Positions 10,276 to 20,514 are shown, numbered from the stretch's first letter. The stretch is 64,000 nt of DNA from Acanthacorydalis orientalis (GCA_034766995.1 CM068322.1:5731589-5795588); one strand, 5' to 3'. The notes: generated by a model not told the origin, from the letters alone. A program made the numbers and translations.

Positions 10276-12540
10276 CAGAGAGCACAGATGTAAATTTAAG
10301 TTATAGTTTTGATTTTTATGATATAATTTTATAAATAAGAGATTACGGTCAGCTTGCTAATTAGATTCAATGAAGTTAGACTACGAGTACTTTTTAATTT
10401 GACATTCAGAAATTTTATTTATAAAAAATATATAAACAATGGAGAAAAAGTATTGTTCTTCATAGAAAATAAATCTATGAAAATTGATGAAGTTTTGAAA
10501 ATATTTTTAATACCATGTATATTTTTTACAAATTTTATTTACGATGAAAAATATTAATAATGAAAAGGTAAAGATACGAGTAAATACGAGTAAATGTGCT
10601 GCACTATATTAAACTAAATGTTTTTGTTTTTCAAAGTGCTATGTATACATTTTTCATTTGAAATCAGATTATTTTTGAATTTTCTATTTCTTGATTTTTA
10701 CCTTTTCGATGCACATTTTACAAGTAAGAAAAGTAACAATTATATATTTTCTTGAATGTGATATTCATATTAAAGTTAAATTAACGAAATGTAATAGGTT
10801 AAAGAAAAATAGTTTTTATTACGTTTTTCAGAAGTATTATTCAAAAATTTAGTAAATTTTTTTATTGCGTGTAGAATATAAAACATTGAGCAGCACAAAT
10901 ACCAATATCAATATTTCAGTCAGTCAGAAGTTAAGTATTTTATGTCGTTCTGATGAAAACCCTCCGTATTTAAGTTTTATTTCCTCTATGTATATGTTTC
11001 TATTTTCTATTATATTACCAACTTTTTTTATTCTCAGATGAATAGTTTTCTTCCACCATTCTTTATACATAATACATTTAAGTTCTAAATGACCTGATTT
11101 AACAAGTAAAAAAAATTTTATAATAATTTTTCCCTTTTTTATAAAAGGAGAGTTTTTTAGATACTGATTTATTTTGTCTAATTTGGCAGTTATATCATTG
11201 TACTTTACAATAAGTTTAGACTTACGTATTATGTTTCTCTTTTATTCAACTCAAAAAATTTCTTACTATGTATTGTACACTAACATTCTTCTTGTCATGT
11301 CATTTCATAACCGTATATATATTGAGTTAAACAAGAACTTCTATGAGAAATAAATCGGAAAAATACGACAAAATCAAGATTGAAGCGTCAACTATTTTAA
11401 TTAAGTACTAGACATGTGTAAGTTAATTTCCGCAAGAAGAGGATGTCTATATCATATAAGCGCAAGTTAGGCATATGGTTAATTAAATTTTATTTCACAT
11501 TCTAGTATCAAGTATGAACAGAATTTGTAGTTCAATATTTTTTTTTATATTTCTTAAGATATATTGTTTAAAAAATATTAAGCAAAGAATGAAAAATAAA
11601 ACTTATACTAATTATAATTAGTGTTAAATGTTTTTGATTAATTATTTACAGAGTGTATTTTAATAAAAATATAAATATTTTAGAAATGAAAAAAATGTTT
11701 CACGTCTATACGTGAATTGAGATACCTTATATTAATAATGTGGTAAGAACAAAAAATAATCTATTTACCCAATAACATTTTTTTTCCATTTTTAAGTTCC
11801 TCTATAATAAATATAAATATTTTTCTGTTATATTTATGAATATGTATACCTAGTGCGGTGTGCTCAAGTATGTATTCATACTTGGCATGCTACTGTTTCC
11901 ATTATATGTAAATAAATGTTTAACTTGGAAAATTTAACAAGAAATAATATGACATGTTGGTCGGTTGTAAAGCCCGAAGTGGGTAATGTTCGTGCGACAG
12001 CTGGCTCGTTATGTGACAGTTAACTTGTTAAACATCTATATAATGTTTACTATGAAAAAACATTTGGCTGGATTATACAGAAATAAAATTAGACATGTTT
12101 TTTTTAATTTGATTTATTATAAACTTATTTCCATTTCTATGTAATTAAAATAATATTCATTAGAAACTTACTGTAATTGGTAGATTTTGTAAACTAGTTT
12201 TTTACTCCCTCCGCAAACAATAATTTTTTCTGTTAAAGAGTATTTAATAGTTGTTTATCGATCATTTTTAATAACCACGTGCATTTAAATAACAATGTTA
12301 TAAGAACTTAATACAGAAAAAAGTTAAGAAAATCGAAAAAAATTATAAAACTCTTGCATTTTATCGCTCTAAGAATGATATAATGACCATCTAAATATTA
12401 ATTAACAACAACAAAAAATCAATAATTAATAAAAAAAATATTTTGATCGAAAAAAATTGTGACCCCATACGGCACACTTTTTTTTATAATAAAAATACTA
12501 AACTTGGTCAAAATTATCTTAAACAGAGATAAAATATTAA
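10276..12540. other. AT-rich spacer
   Basis: No gene was recognised. A small GC-richer patch (about 11950-12030, with AAAGCCCGAAGTGGGTAATG) is the only compositional change. Confidence 0.5.
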
Positions 12541-12668
12541 GGATGTAGTGCATCAGGATATTTATTGAGTAATTGCTTCATTTCTAGCAATAAGGTTTCC
12601 CTAAGTACGTATACTTATGCAAAACTCCAACAGTAAAATTTTACTCAATCACTTGTAACACAAGTAAC

Positions 12669-12884
12669 ATGACATCCCTACAATCAAGACCAGACCTGTA
12701 TTTTACATTAAATACTGAGGAAGATTTGATAAGTGATTGTTGATACATTTGCTCAGATATGTGTATCTGGCAACAAATTGCATAATATTTTAGAGCGTAT
12801 GGGAGAACAGTTTACGAAAACAAGAATGAACATGATGTTAGCTGATAGGATTACTAAATATGATCATGTACTCCCATCACAGGT
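12669..12884 (+). pseudogene. Coding-like fragment of unknown protein, one frame break
   Basis: Two consecutive frames look translated. From ATG 12669, MTSLQSRPDLYFTLNTEED ends at a TGA near 12744. In another frame DTFAQICVSGNKLHNILERM and then MMLADRITKYDHVLPSQ continue to about 12884. GC content and codon variety exceed the flanks, and the two parts would join with a single small frame change. No family was recognised. It could be a pseudogene, a transposon-derived fragment, or a genuine exon ending at a weak CAG-GTCAAT donor. Confidence 0.3.
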
Positions 12885-13194
12885 CAATATAACACTAAAA
12901 AATCATATTATTCCTAGCTATTTGTTATTTTTCTTCGTCTTTAGAATAATAAAAGTTTAGTAGGAATATATTTTTCAAAAAATTTTGAAATCATTATTAT
13001 CTTTAGAAAAATCACTCGGGTATTCCGTGATAGTACATTGAATGAATACCTACTACATAATGTAGTACTGTAATACTGGAATTATTTCCATACTTATACA
13101 TATTATAAGACGATGAAGGAATTATATTAAATGAGAAAAAAAAACATTAGGGGAAATTAAATTTAGAAGAGAGAAAAATATTTGAACCAAAGGG

Positions 13195-13560
13195 AAAACC
13201 AACTTCTGATAAATACTAGATAAATACGACAGTTCATCAGCGAGTTGTATTAACGGTTTATCGGCTACCTATAGCATAGAAAATAATATTGACTGTACTT
13301 CAGCAGGGCACAATTTAATGTACGTTGCGAAATGGTGTGGGTCGTATAAGAAAGTCGAACCAAAATTGCAAATGCAACAATATACTTCCTGTCTCATTTA
13401 AATGAAGTCAGATCAATTGGTAAGTATCATGCTAGGGTGATGTTGATCCATTTTCCAAACTTTCAGATGAATTTCTTGTTTTATCAAAGCAAAAAAAAAT
13501 GTTCGTGGAAGAAAAGTTAAATTAGCGATGAGAGCTCCTAGATAACCGTCAAGGGAAGTT
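13195..13560 (+). other. GC-richer patch with exon-like signals
   Basis: A TTGACTGTACTTCAG acceptor-like site (about 13302) and a strong donor-like TTG-GTAAGTAT (GT at 13420) bracket about 118 bp. One frame reads MYVAKWCGSYKKVEPKLQMQ and then stops before the donor. A short ATGAAGTCAGATCAATTG lies immediately before the donor. This is not enough to call an exon. Confidence 0.2.
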
Positions 13561-13621
13561 TTAAACGGAATAAATAATATATTAGTCTTTTTTTTCGTCT
13601 AACTGATATATTTGTGTCTTT

Positions 13622-13625
<4 letters not shown>

Positions 13626-13676
<51 letters not shown>
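13626..13676. repeat. (TA)n microsatellite
   Basis: Uninterrupted TA run of about 50 bp. Confidence 0.95.
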
Positions 13677-13679
<3 letters not shown>

Positions 13680-13800
13680 CGAAATGTATTCAACGTTTCA
13701 TTCCTGACATTTTTGTGAATAAATTGAAAATATTAAAAAATCATCCTTGATAAAACATAATTGAATCTGACAAGTAGTAAATTGTCATGAATAATAAGAT

Positions 13801-13816
13801 ACTATATATCTATATC

Positions 13817-13847
<31 letters not shown>

Positions 13848-13852
13848 TTTTG
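13801..13852. repeat. (TA)n microsatellite with CTATAT units
   Basis: TA run with CTATAT and AATATA interruptions. Confidence 0.9.
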
Positions 13853-14183
13853 TATCTACACAATATTTCTTGCCGATTTTATATTCTGTTACATTTTAAA
13901 GTTTTGAGACATGTATCATATACTAGTTTACTAATAATAATAAAAAGTAAACAATTTTAAACTAAGAAGAATTGAGAAAATACTACTTGCCGACTTTTAA
14001 GACTAATATGAATTTTTGAATCGACCAGTTTATCGAAAATCGAAAATATTTTTGAACAAAAAGCTAATTTTTGACCAGTATATAAGATTTAGTATAAAAT
14101 ATTTAGTGTATGTTTTTAGTACATTTTACAACTATATCTTAAATGGTACTGTTTTTAATTGATAACGTTTTATCTATAAACAG

Positions 14184-14186
<3 letters not shown>
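13853..14186. other. AT-rich spacer
   Basis: Nothing was recognised. Confidence 0.5.

Positions 14187-14215
<29 letters not shown>
14187..14215. repeat. (TA)n microsatellite
   Basis: Short TA run. Confidence 0.95.
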
Positions 14216-14219
<4 letters not shown>

Positions 14220-14837
14220 GTTTACACTAACTGTTCTTAATAACAATTGAGCTAATACAACATTAATAATGATGACGAACATTGAACTGATACTTGTAAT
14301 TACTTCAGATTTATGTTTTTTTTTCTATACCGATAAAATGTTTTATCAGTAAAAATATGAAATCAGTGATTTAAAATAACATTCAATTTTATTTTTTCTG
14401 TATATAATATAATAATATATCTTGACAACTATAAATACATGGTATTCGACATTGGTGGGCTGTCAGAATGGATATAATTACCTTATTTAATGAATCTGGG
14501 AAATACATTTTCTTTGAAGTAGAAACTTTTTTCACAACAAATGAAAATGCATTACAATATATAAAATTCAAATATATAAAAATATTATTGAAAATACTAC
14601 AAAAAATATAAATTATGAGTATTTAAATAAAATATAACATCCTTAGGAATCAGTTATATGAAGGAATATAATCAGTATGTATTTCTAATAAGTTAAATAT
14701 AAATAAATTTCAATAAAACGAATGAAATCTTTGCATGAAGTGAATTCACTTTATTTATGTAGACATTTATTTTTCTAGAATGGAAAATAAATATTTTGAT
14801 TATTTTGGTCAAAAAAATAAATTAATCTTATATTTTC

Positions 14838-14840
<3 letters not shown>
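14216..14840. other. AT-rich spacer
   Basis: No gene was seen. A GATAAAATG-TTTTATC inverted repeat lies near 14331-14347. Confidence 0.5.

Positions 14841-14909
<69 letters not shown>
14841..14909. repeat. (TA)n microsatellite, left flank of a long-TIR element
   Basis: It ends exactly where the element at 14910 begins. TA repeats resume at 16214. Confidence 0.95.
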
Positions 14910-14913
<4 letters not shown>

Positions 14914-15373
14914 GTCCCACATAACACTTAAGACCCGGATTTCACTTCTGCTTTTGACTATACAAAAAAGTTGATAGTGATATACTTTAATTTTTCCATA
15001 GAATTAGAATCTCTCGTCCGAATTTTTTTCCGACATCACCTTGACGTAGACGTTGACGTCAACTTTTTTATATCAAATGAGAACTCCTATTTTTCATTTC
15101 ATATTAATAAACTAGATTTTCTCATGAAAAATAAGCCCAAGAAAAATAAAATCGGTTATACAGCTACGGAGATAAGAATTTTTGAAAATCACAAAAGAAA
15201 CAAATTTTAGGAAATAGTAAAAAGGACGTTTTTTTACTTTCTAGCACGAATATGTCGAAAACAGTCGAATAATGGACTCAAGTGAAAGGTAGACCTATCA
15301 ATAGCTCGTTAAATTGTTAAGCGATTATCATCAAATGCAATTTTTTACCTTTTACCTGTCTCGAAAAAATCGC
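14910..15373 (+). repeat. Left terminal inverted repeat arm
   Basis: The arm extends to about TTTACCTGTCTCGAAAAAAT. It pairs with 15764-16213, with scattered mismatches and small indels. Confidence 0.8.
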
Positions 15374-15484
15374 AATTACGTTCCTAATACATGCACAAAA
15401 ATAATTGTCGCTGGTACAATAATAGAGATTTAAAAAAGGATAGCGTATTGTGGGGCCCAAGCAGGAGCACACTTCGAACAGTAT

Positions 15485-15506
15485 TTGTTTGTGAATTCAC
15501 AAACAA
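15485..15506. repeat. 22-bp perfect palindrome in the element's centre
   Basis: TTGTTTGTGAA joined directly to its complement. A third TTGTTTGTGAA follows at 15510-15520. Confidence 0.9.
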
Positions 15507-15763
15507 GAATTGTTTGTGAATGAAACATATTTTAACGTGACTTGTTTACAATTGTTAATAAATAAAATTATTTTTAACATTTCCAGTTTCTAAAAGTATC
15601 TCCTCTTAATTACTTCTTTAATTGTGTATTATTATAAATAAAATGAGAAACGCTTTTACTTTAGAAATTATTTTGCTAATAGTGATAAAACAATTACAAG
15701 AATAGGAAGGTGTTGTGTTGTAATCGTATATTTACAATTTTCTGGGTGTTGTCTTTCATAAAA

Positions 15764-16213
15764 TCCTGATTTTTTTGAGACAGATAAAAGGTAGAAAACT
15801 GCGATTTTTAGTAATCACTAGAAAATTTAACAAGTTATTGATTCGTCTACTTCCACATAAGTCCATTACTCAATTATTTTCGAGTTATTCGTGCTAGAAG
15901 GTAAAAAATGTGATTTTAACTATTTCCTAAAATTTGTAAATTTCGCCATTTTTAAAAATTCTTATCTATGCGATTAAGCGATTTTGCAGTTTTTGTTCTA
16001 ATTTTTCATGAAGAAAAATCTAGTTTATTAATATGAAAGGAAAAATAGTGACTCCCATTTGATAAAAAAAGGTAACATAAATTTCTACGTCAAGATGACG
16101 TCGAAAATATTTCGGACGAGAGGTTCTAATTTTAGGCAATAAAATTAACAATTTTTTTGTATAGTCAAAAGCAGAAGAGAAAAGCTGGTGTTGTGTTAAG
16201 TGGGGATCCTGTC
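15764..16213 (-). repeat. Right terminal inverted repeat arm
   Basis: Inverted partner of 14910-15373. The unpaired centre (15374-15763) has no coding content. Confidence 0.8.
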
Positions 16214-16221
16214 TATATATT

Positions 16222-16275
<54 letters not shown>

Positions 16276-16290
16276 AGGTATATATATATA

Positions 16291-16328
<38 letters not shown>

Positions 16329-16349
16329 TATATATATATATATATATTG
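16214..16349. repeat. (TA)n microsatellite, compound
   Basis: TA runs interrupted by GCGAGG and GTACAT. It joins the long-TIR element to the truncated 3' end of an old mariner. Confidence 0.95.
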
Positions 16350-16788
16350 GATCAGTCATCAACATCTTCCTCGGATGCAAGCCAGCTTTGCCGACTGGTT
16401 CTGTCCCTTCATTTGCTTGTTTCCACGTTCGACTGCATTGGATGTTGCTGTTTAGGATCCACTTCTCATCGCAAGTCATTACTGATCTAAAAAGGCTTAC
16501 TATTGAGACGTCCAAGTAAAGAAACTTCCGAATAGATGCAATCAAACATGTTTTTTTTTTCTAACAACGAGTGCGGCACCCACTTATCGAGTTTTATCGT
16601 GAACCCCATCTTCTTTAAAAGCGAAAATACAATAGCTCTGTCAACGTTGAGTGTCTCAGTAGACTCTTCCATCGAAAATCCTTAGTGATTGTCAACTAAA
16701 GTGCACACAACACCGATCTCAGTAGGCCGTCGATCGTCGATCTCAGTAGGCCGCTCAGAACTGGGTTGATCTTTGAAGTTAGTCACTA

Positions 16789-16812
16789 CGAGGGTGGTCC
16801 CAGAAGTACCCG
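16789..16812 (+). repeat. Left ITR of the young mariner (24 bp)
   Basis: Begins CGAGGGTGGTCCC. Identical to the inverted 18059-18082. Confidence 0.95.
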
Positions 16813-16967
16813 TCCTGACCTAGAGATGGCGGTAGTTGTTAGCAAAATATCACTGTATTAGAAAGTACACAATCTATAAAGCATATGTTTTAAGTTTGAG
16901 GAGGCCACGTTGTTTAGTATTTGTTTGGCAGCCATCAATATTGAACGTTTTCAGCGAATTTGTGAAA

Positions 16968-18017
16968 ATGGAGAAAATTGGTCATCGTTACGTGATACAA
17001 TACTTTTATTTGAACGGCCTCAGCCCAACCAATATAAAAGCTGAACTGGATTCTACTCTGGGTGAGTCTGCTCCTTCGTTTACAACAGTGAAATATTGGG
17101 TAGCAGAGTTTAAACGAGGTCGTACGAGCTGCCAAGAAGAGCATCGCAGTGGTCGACCCAATGAGGTGACGACTCCATAAATGGTGAAGAAAATCCACAA
17201 AGCGGTACTGGATGATCGTCGACTGAAAGTGCGCGAGCTAGCAGACATAGTAGGCATTTCAAAAAGTGCGGTACATCGCATATTATCTGAAAATTTGGAC
17301 ATGAGAAAGCTGTGTGCAAGATGGGTGCCGCGTTTGCTCACACTCGAGCAAAAACAGTGTCGTGAAGATGTTTCAATTGAGTGTTTAGCGAAGTTTCACA
17401 GCAACAAAGCAGAATTTTTGCGCCGTTTCATAACCATGGATGAAACATGGGTCCATCACTTCACACCTGAGACAAAAGAACAATCAAAACAATGGACTGA
17501 AAAGGAAGAACCAGCTCCAAAGAAGGCGAAGACCGTTTCATCTGCAGGCAAGGTCGTGGCGTCGGTTTTTAGGGATGCGCGTGGGATAATTTTAATTGAC
17601 TATCTTGAAAAAGGAAAAACTATCAACGGTGAGTATTATGCGAACTTATTGCAACGTTTGAGCGAAGAAATCAAGCAAAAACGGCTGCATTTGGCTAAGA
17701 ACAAAGTGTTGTTTCATCAAGACAATGCACCAGCTCACCAATCCGTTATTGCAATGGCCAAAATTAATGAATTAAAGTTTGAATTGCTACCTCATGCACC
17801 CTATTCGCCAGATTTAGCCACCTCGGATTATTTTCTGTTCCCAAACTTGAAAAAATAGCTCAGTGGTCAAAGATTTCCCAACGATGAAGAAGTGATGTCG
17901 GCAGTTAATGGGTATTTTGAGGAGCAAGACAGTTCTTATTATAAAAAGGGTATCGAACTTATTGAACATCGCTGGGAAAAGTGTATAGAGCTGAAAGGAG
18001 ATTATGTTGAAAAATAA
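16968..18017 (+). pseudogene. Mariner transposase, 349 codons, two in-frame stops
   Basis: A cut-and-paste transposase of the DD34D mariner group, closest in character to mellifera-type mariners as I recall them. From ATG 16968 the frame holds a first HTH (FYLNGLSPTNIKAEL to TVKYWVAEFKRG), the linker RSGRPNE, a second HTH (VRELADIVGISKSAVHRIL) and WVPRLL. The catalytic triad is D158 in ITMDETWVHHF, D252 in HQDNAPAH and D287 in DLATSDYFLF; 34 residues separate the last two. The frame ends in YVEK, TAA at 18015-18017. Breaks: TAA at codon 71 (17178) and TAG at codon 297 (17856, where the family has Trp). No frameshift was found. APSD is ATSD here. No promoter was recognised. Confidence 0.95.
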
Positions 18018-18058
18018 ATATATTTTTTTCCAAAATTTTTGTGTTTTTTTTGTTGGGT

Positions 18059-18082
18059 CGGGTACTTCTGGGACCACCCTCG
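18059..18082 (-). repeat. Right ITR of the young mariner (24 bp)
   Basis: Inverted perfect match to 16789-16812. Confidence 0.95.
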
Positions 18083-18420
18083 TAAGTCGAAATTTAGCAA
18101 ACCAATTCTTCACAATTGAAAGTGATGTTGCCTAGTCCAAATAAACGTCCAGAATATTTTTCGTAGGTGCGCCAGCGGTTATTCCTTTTCAAAACTCATA
18201 AAATATAACGCGAAAAAAGTATATCTTTCCGTTGTCAATTTTCAAAAATTTTTCCTACACACTAATCCAATCGAAACAAATGTGTCTGATGCTCAAATGA
18301 AAGCTGCTACTATTACCTTTTAATCGATATATAACATGCATACATTTCAATCACGAGCCCCACCATGCGGCACTTTTTACACCACCGTATCGAATCGTAT
18401 ACGAACTTTTGCATTGATTC

Positions 18421-18424
18421 AATA

Positions 18425-18461
<37 letters not shown>
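18421..18461. repeat. (TA)n microsatellite
   Basis: It bounds the 5' side of the old mariner. Confidence 0.95.
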
Positions 18462-18467
<6 letters not shown>

Positions 18468-18839
18468 AATACACTTTTAGCTAATATTAGCAAATCACAT
18501 AAATCATAATAGCGGAAACTCGCACGTAAAATTGTCGACATGTATTATTAGTAACTTAATTGATAAATTAATCATCAAAAAAAATTTTATATCCTTTATT
18601 ATTTACTTTATTATTTTGTTTATTATTTACTTTAACATTAATTAGTATTTATAAAAATTTTAGTATTTTTTAAAATCATAATACTATAAAATGTTTACGA
18701 AATTATATGTCTCAATTATCTAAATTATTTGTTTAAAAATTTATCTTTTCCTTTTGCATTATAATTACATATATAAAATTTAATAAGAATATTGAAAATT
18801 AGGTTAAATAAATAAAAAATATATTTAAAGAAATCAAGA
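18462..18839. other. AT-rich spacer
   Basis: A TTTATTATTTACTTTA unit repeats imperfectly at 18597-18635. Nothing else was seen. Confidence 0.5.
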
Positions 18840-19085
18840 AAAAGAAACACAACACACACTCTTATGACGCCGCATGACTTCGATAGCTGCGTTTAAAGCA
18901 GCGTCTTTTCTGTTTCTCATCGCTTTGATATACTTCGAAACGTTCGACTTACATTATTAAGGAGAAAATCGTTAAAAGCGGATAGTAGGAAGTAGTAACG
19001 CTGAATAAAAGATGCGTAATGTTCTTAAGTCTCGTTTTAAATGAAACTGCAGCGACGAGCGAATTTATTTTGGAACACTGTTTAG
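18840..19085. promoter_or_regulatory. GC/CpG-richer island
   Basis: The stretch from ATGACGCCGCATGACTTCG through CTGCAGCGACGAGCG contrasts with its flanks. It contains AGCTGCGTTTAAAGCAGCGT, an inverted repeat (about 18884-18903). No open frame of note was seen. The regulatory reading is inference from composition. Confidence 0.25.
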
Positions 19086-19414
19086 AAAAGTTTTCCGGAG
19101 TTTGTGTTTATATTTTCAAGCATGTGTTTCGAGTTGACTGATTTTTTTTAAAATCTATTAAAGATTTTTACGAAAAGTTTTGGAAATTGAAAAGTTTGTT
19201 CCGTTTACGTAAAATGGAACAAATATTCAACAGCATGAAAGTAAAAAATGATTATGTAGTAAATTGAAAGTAAATAATATATTCACTTGTCCCTTTTTTA
19301 AATTCGCGTAGATTTAGTAAAATTGTGTAATTTATAAAGAAAAATTATTTTCATTTCAAATTTAGAATATATAGTATAGAAATTTAAGATTATGTTAAAG
19401 GAATGTATGTGTAG

Positions 19415-19715
19415 TTCCAGACTTAAGTGTCTGCATGACTATGATCAAACGCAATAACTTTTGAAGCACTGGATATTTTTTATGATTATTTTTTAAATTA
19501 TATTTTGCATAGATGTGTCTAGAAAAGACTAAAATTTTGTTCGATTTTTGGCGGCTAATGCACAGTTTAAGACTTGAGTGTTTACATATCGATAATTGGG
19601 TCAGGATGATTTTTAAACCATTGAATTATCAAATATATTTTTTTTAAAATTGTGTTCAGCAAAGAAGTGTATAAAAAAATTCAGATACATTTTTCATTTT
19701 TTGGAGAAAAGGGAA
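19415..19715 (+). repeat. Diverged tandem duplication, unit about 145-150 bp
   Basis: Unit 1 starts AGACTTAAGTGTCTGCAT (about 19418) and unit 2 starts AGACTTGAGTGTTTACAT (about 19569). Both continue through an AT-rich middle to TTTTGCATAGATGTGTCTAG in unit 1 or TTCAGCAAAGAAGTGTATAA in unit 2, and close with TTTTTGGCGG or TTTTTTGGAG. Confidence 0.55.
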
Positions 19716-19734
19716 AATATTTTTTGGTAACTTG

Positions 19735-19925
19735 ATACTATGAGAATGGTGGCGATTCCATCAATATGCGCATAAGCAACAATCGAAAATAATCAATAAT
19801 AATTTATTGAATATTTTTGATTGAACATTTTTGTGTGGTTTGTGAGGCGTAAAAAGAATTCATTCGTGAGAGTGAATCTAGTCACAGTATCAGAACTGTT
19901 TTTGTGATAAAATTAAATAAAAAAA
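19735..19925 (+). mobile_element. Family A foldback MITE, right arm only
   Basis: GAGAATGGTGGCGATTCCAT, GCGCATAAGCAACAATCGAA, AATAATTTATTGAATATTTT, TGTGTGGTTTGTGAGGCG and GAGAGTGAATCTAGTCACAG follow the family A right-arm order. Confidence 0.75.
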
Positions 19926-20077
19926 TCATTTAGCCGTGGATAATACATTCTGTATTTCTTTAACGAAGTGTTGAAGATCACATTTGTATGTAAACTTTTT
20001 CGTTCATTTTGCATATTTAAATTTGTATATGATTTTACATTTCAATATGTGCTTAAAAGTCGTTGCTTTTATTTGTA

Positions 20078-20079
<2 letters not shown>

Positions 20080-20126
<47 letters not shown>

Positions 20127-20151
20127 TAGATAGATGTATGTATGTATGTAT
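20080..20151. repeat. (TA)n with GATA and GTAT tetranucleotide tail
   Basis: TA run to about 20124, then TAGATAGATAGA and TGTATGTATGTA. Confidence 0.95.
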
Positions 20152-20157
20152 AGGATG

Positions 20158-20349
20158 ATTCTACTTAGGTTTCTACACGAAATTATTAAAGAAAACTCAA
20201 AAGTTAAAAAAAATATCCTCCAATTAGTATTTCAGTTCAATTGTATTTTAGTATTTAACTGAACCAAAATATAAAATAAAAAAGAACATGACTTTTCTTA
20301 ACTACTGCATCTCCTTTTAATTCTTCCATGTAGAAGCATAAATTAAATA
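20158..20349 (+). repeat. Family C dispersed repeat, copy 2
   Basis: It corresponds to 1990-2148: TTCTACACGAAATTATT, TTCAGTTCAATTGTATTTTA, AACTGAACCAAAATA, CTTAACTACTGCATC, CTTCCATGTAGAAGC and ATTAAAT. It lies between two microsatellites. Confidence 0.7.
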
Positions 20350-20381
20350 TCTCTCTCTCTCTCTCTATATATATATATACA
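20350..20381. repeat. (CT)n(AT)n microsatellite
   Basis: Immediately follows family C copy 2. Confidence 0.95.
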
Positions 20382-20514
20382 TAATGAAATCTATTATAAA
20401 AGATTTTTAAAGTCTTTAACGTATAAATAAAGACCGTAATTTCAAATAAACCATAATAACAAACAAGCAGATTTTAAGTTTATGCATGTATATGTCAAAA
20501 GTATCTTGAGAGTT

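Larger units (their letters stand above)
14910..16213. mobile_element. Non-autonomous element with about 450-bp terminal inverted repeats
   Basis: The left end reads GACAGTCCCACATAACACTT. The inverted right end reads GACAGGATCCCCACTTAACA. The two then stay alignable for about 450 bp, sharing CTTCTGCTTTTGACTATAC, CTCTCGTCCGAA, CTTGACGTAGA, CATATTAATAAACTAGATTT, TTTTAGGAAATAGT, TTCTAGCACGAATA and CCTTTTACCTGTCTC-like blocks. TA borders both ends inside a (TA)n tract. Total 1,304 bp, with no transposase. TA targeting and long TIRs recall Tc1/mariner members such as Tc3 (TIRs of about 460 bp), but the family is not established. Confidence 0.85.
16789..18082 (+). mobile_element. Near-intact mariner element with perfect ITRs
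   Basis: Both ends carry CGAGGGTGGTCCCAGAAGTA plus CCCG, a perfect 24-bp inverted repeat, with TA immediately outside on each side (16787-16788 and 18083-18084). The length of 1,294 bp is typical of mariner. It encodes one plus-strand transposase frame with only two stops. It lies within the coding part of an older mariner and so is the later insertion. Confidence 0.95.
16360..18199 (-). pseudogene. Mariner transposase pseudogene, interrupted and 3'-truncated
   Basis: Read 5' to 3' on the minus strand: MSFEKE from an ATG at 18199 is followed by decayed sequence, then VKNWFAKFRL (18113-18084). The 16789-18082 insertion comes next. Continuing at 16788: SDFKDQPSSERPTEIDD (GRP-type linker), a short duplicated RPTEI, LNVDRAIV and LLKKMGF (second HTH), [12 protein letters not shown] (the WVPHEL motif), and [14 protein letters not shown]. 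After a frameshift, [18 protein letters not shown] carries the first catalytic aspartate (about 16480), and GLHPRKM is reached before the TA repeat. The rest of the catalytic domain is absent. Several frame breaks are present. Confidence 0.8.
16350..18400 (-). mobile_element. Old minus-strand mariner, split by a younger mariner
   Basis: Mariner coding sequence on the minus strand lies on both sides of the element at 16789-18082 and joins across it. Its 5' part is at 18083 to about 18400 and its middle at about 16360-16788. The 3' third, including the second and third catalytic motifs, is missing. The sequence stops at the (TA)n tract near 16350. The 5' ITR was not recognised, so the outer border near 18400 is approximate. 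Confidence 0.75.

Noticed and set aside
10354..10557. A 67-codon plus-strand frame
   Set aside because: Residues (I, F, K, N) simply reflect A+T bias.
12660..12960. A complete 75-codon gene starting at 12733
   Set aside because: The natural-looking part has its likely N-terminal portion in another frame and the C-terminal third is AT-biased, so it is reported only as a fragment.
16157..16545. Several open frames rich in YIYIYI on both strands, here and at about ten other places
   Set aside because: They are translations of (TA)n microsatellites, which lack stops in two frames. They show no codon character outside the repeat.
16935..17341. Minus-strand frames over the young mariner
   Set aside because: They are shadows of the plus-strand transposase with DD34D motifs.
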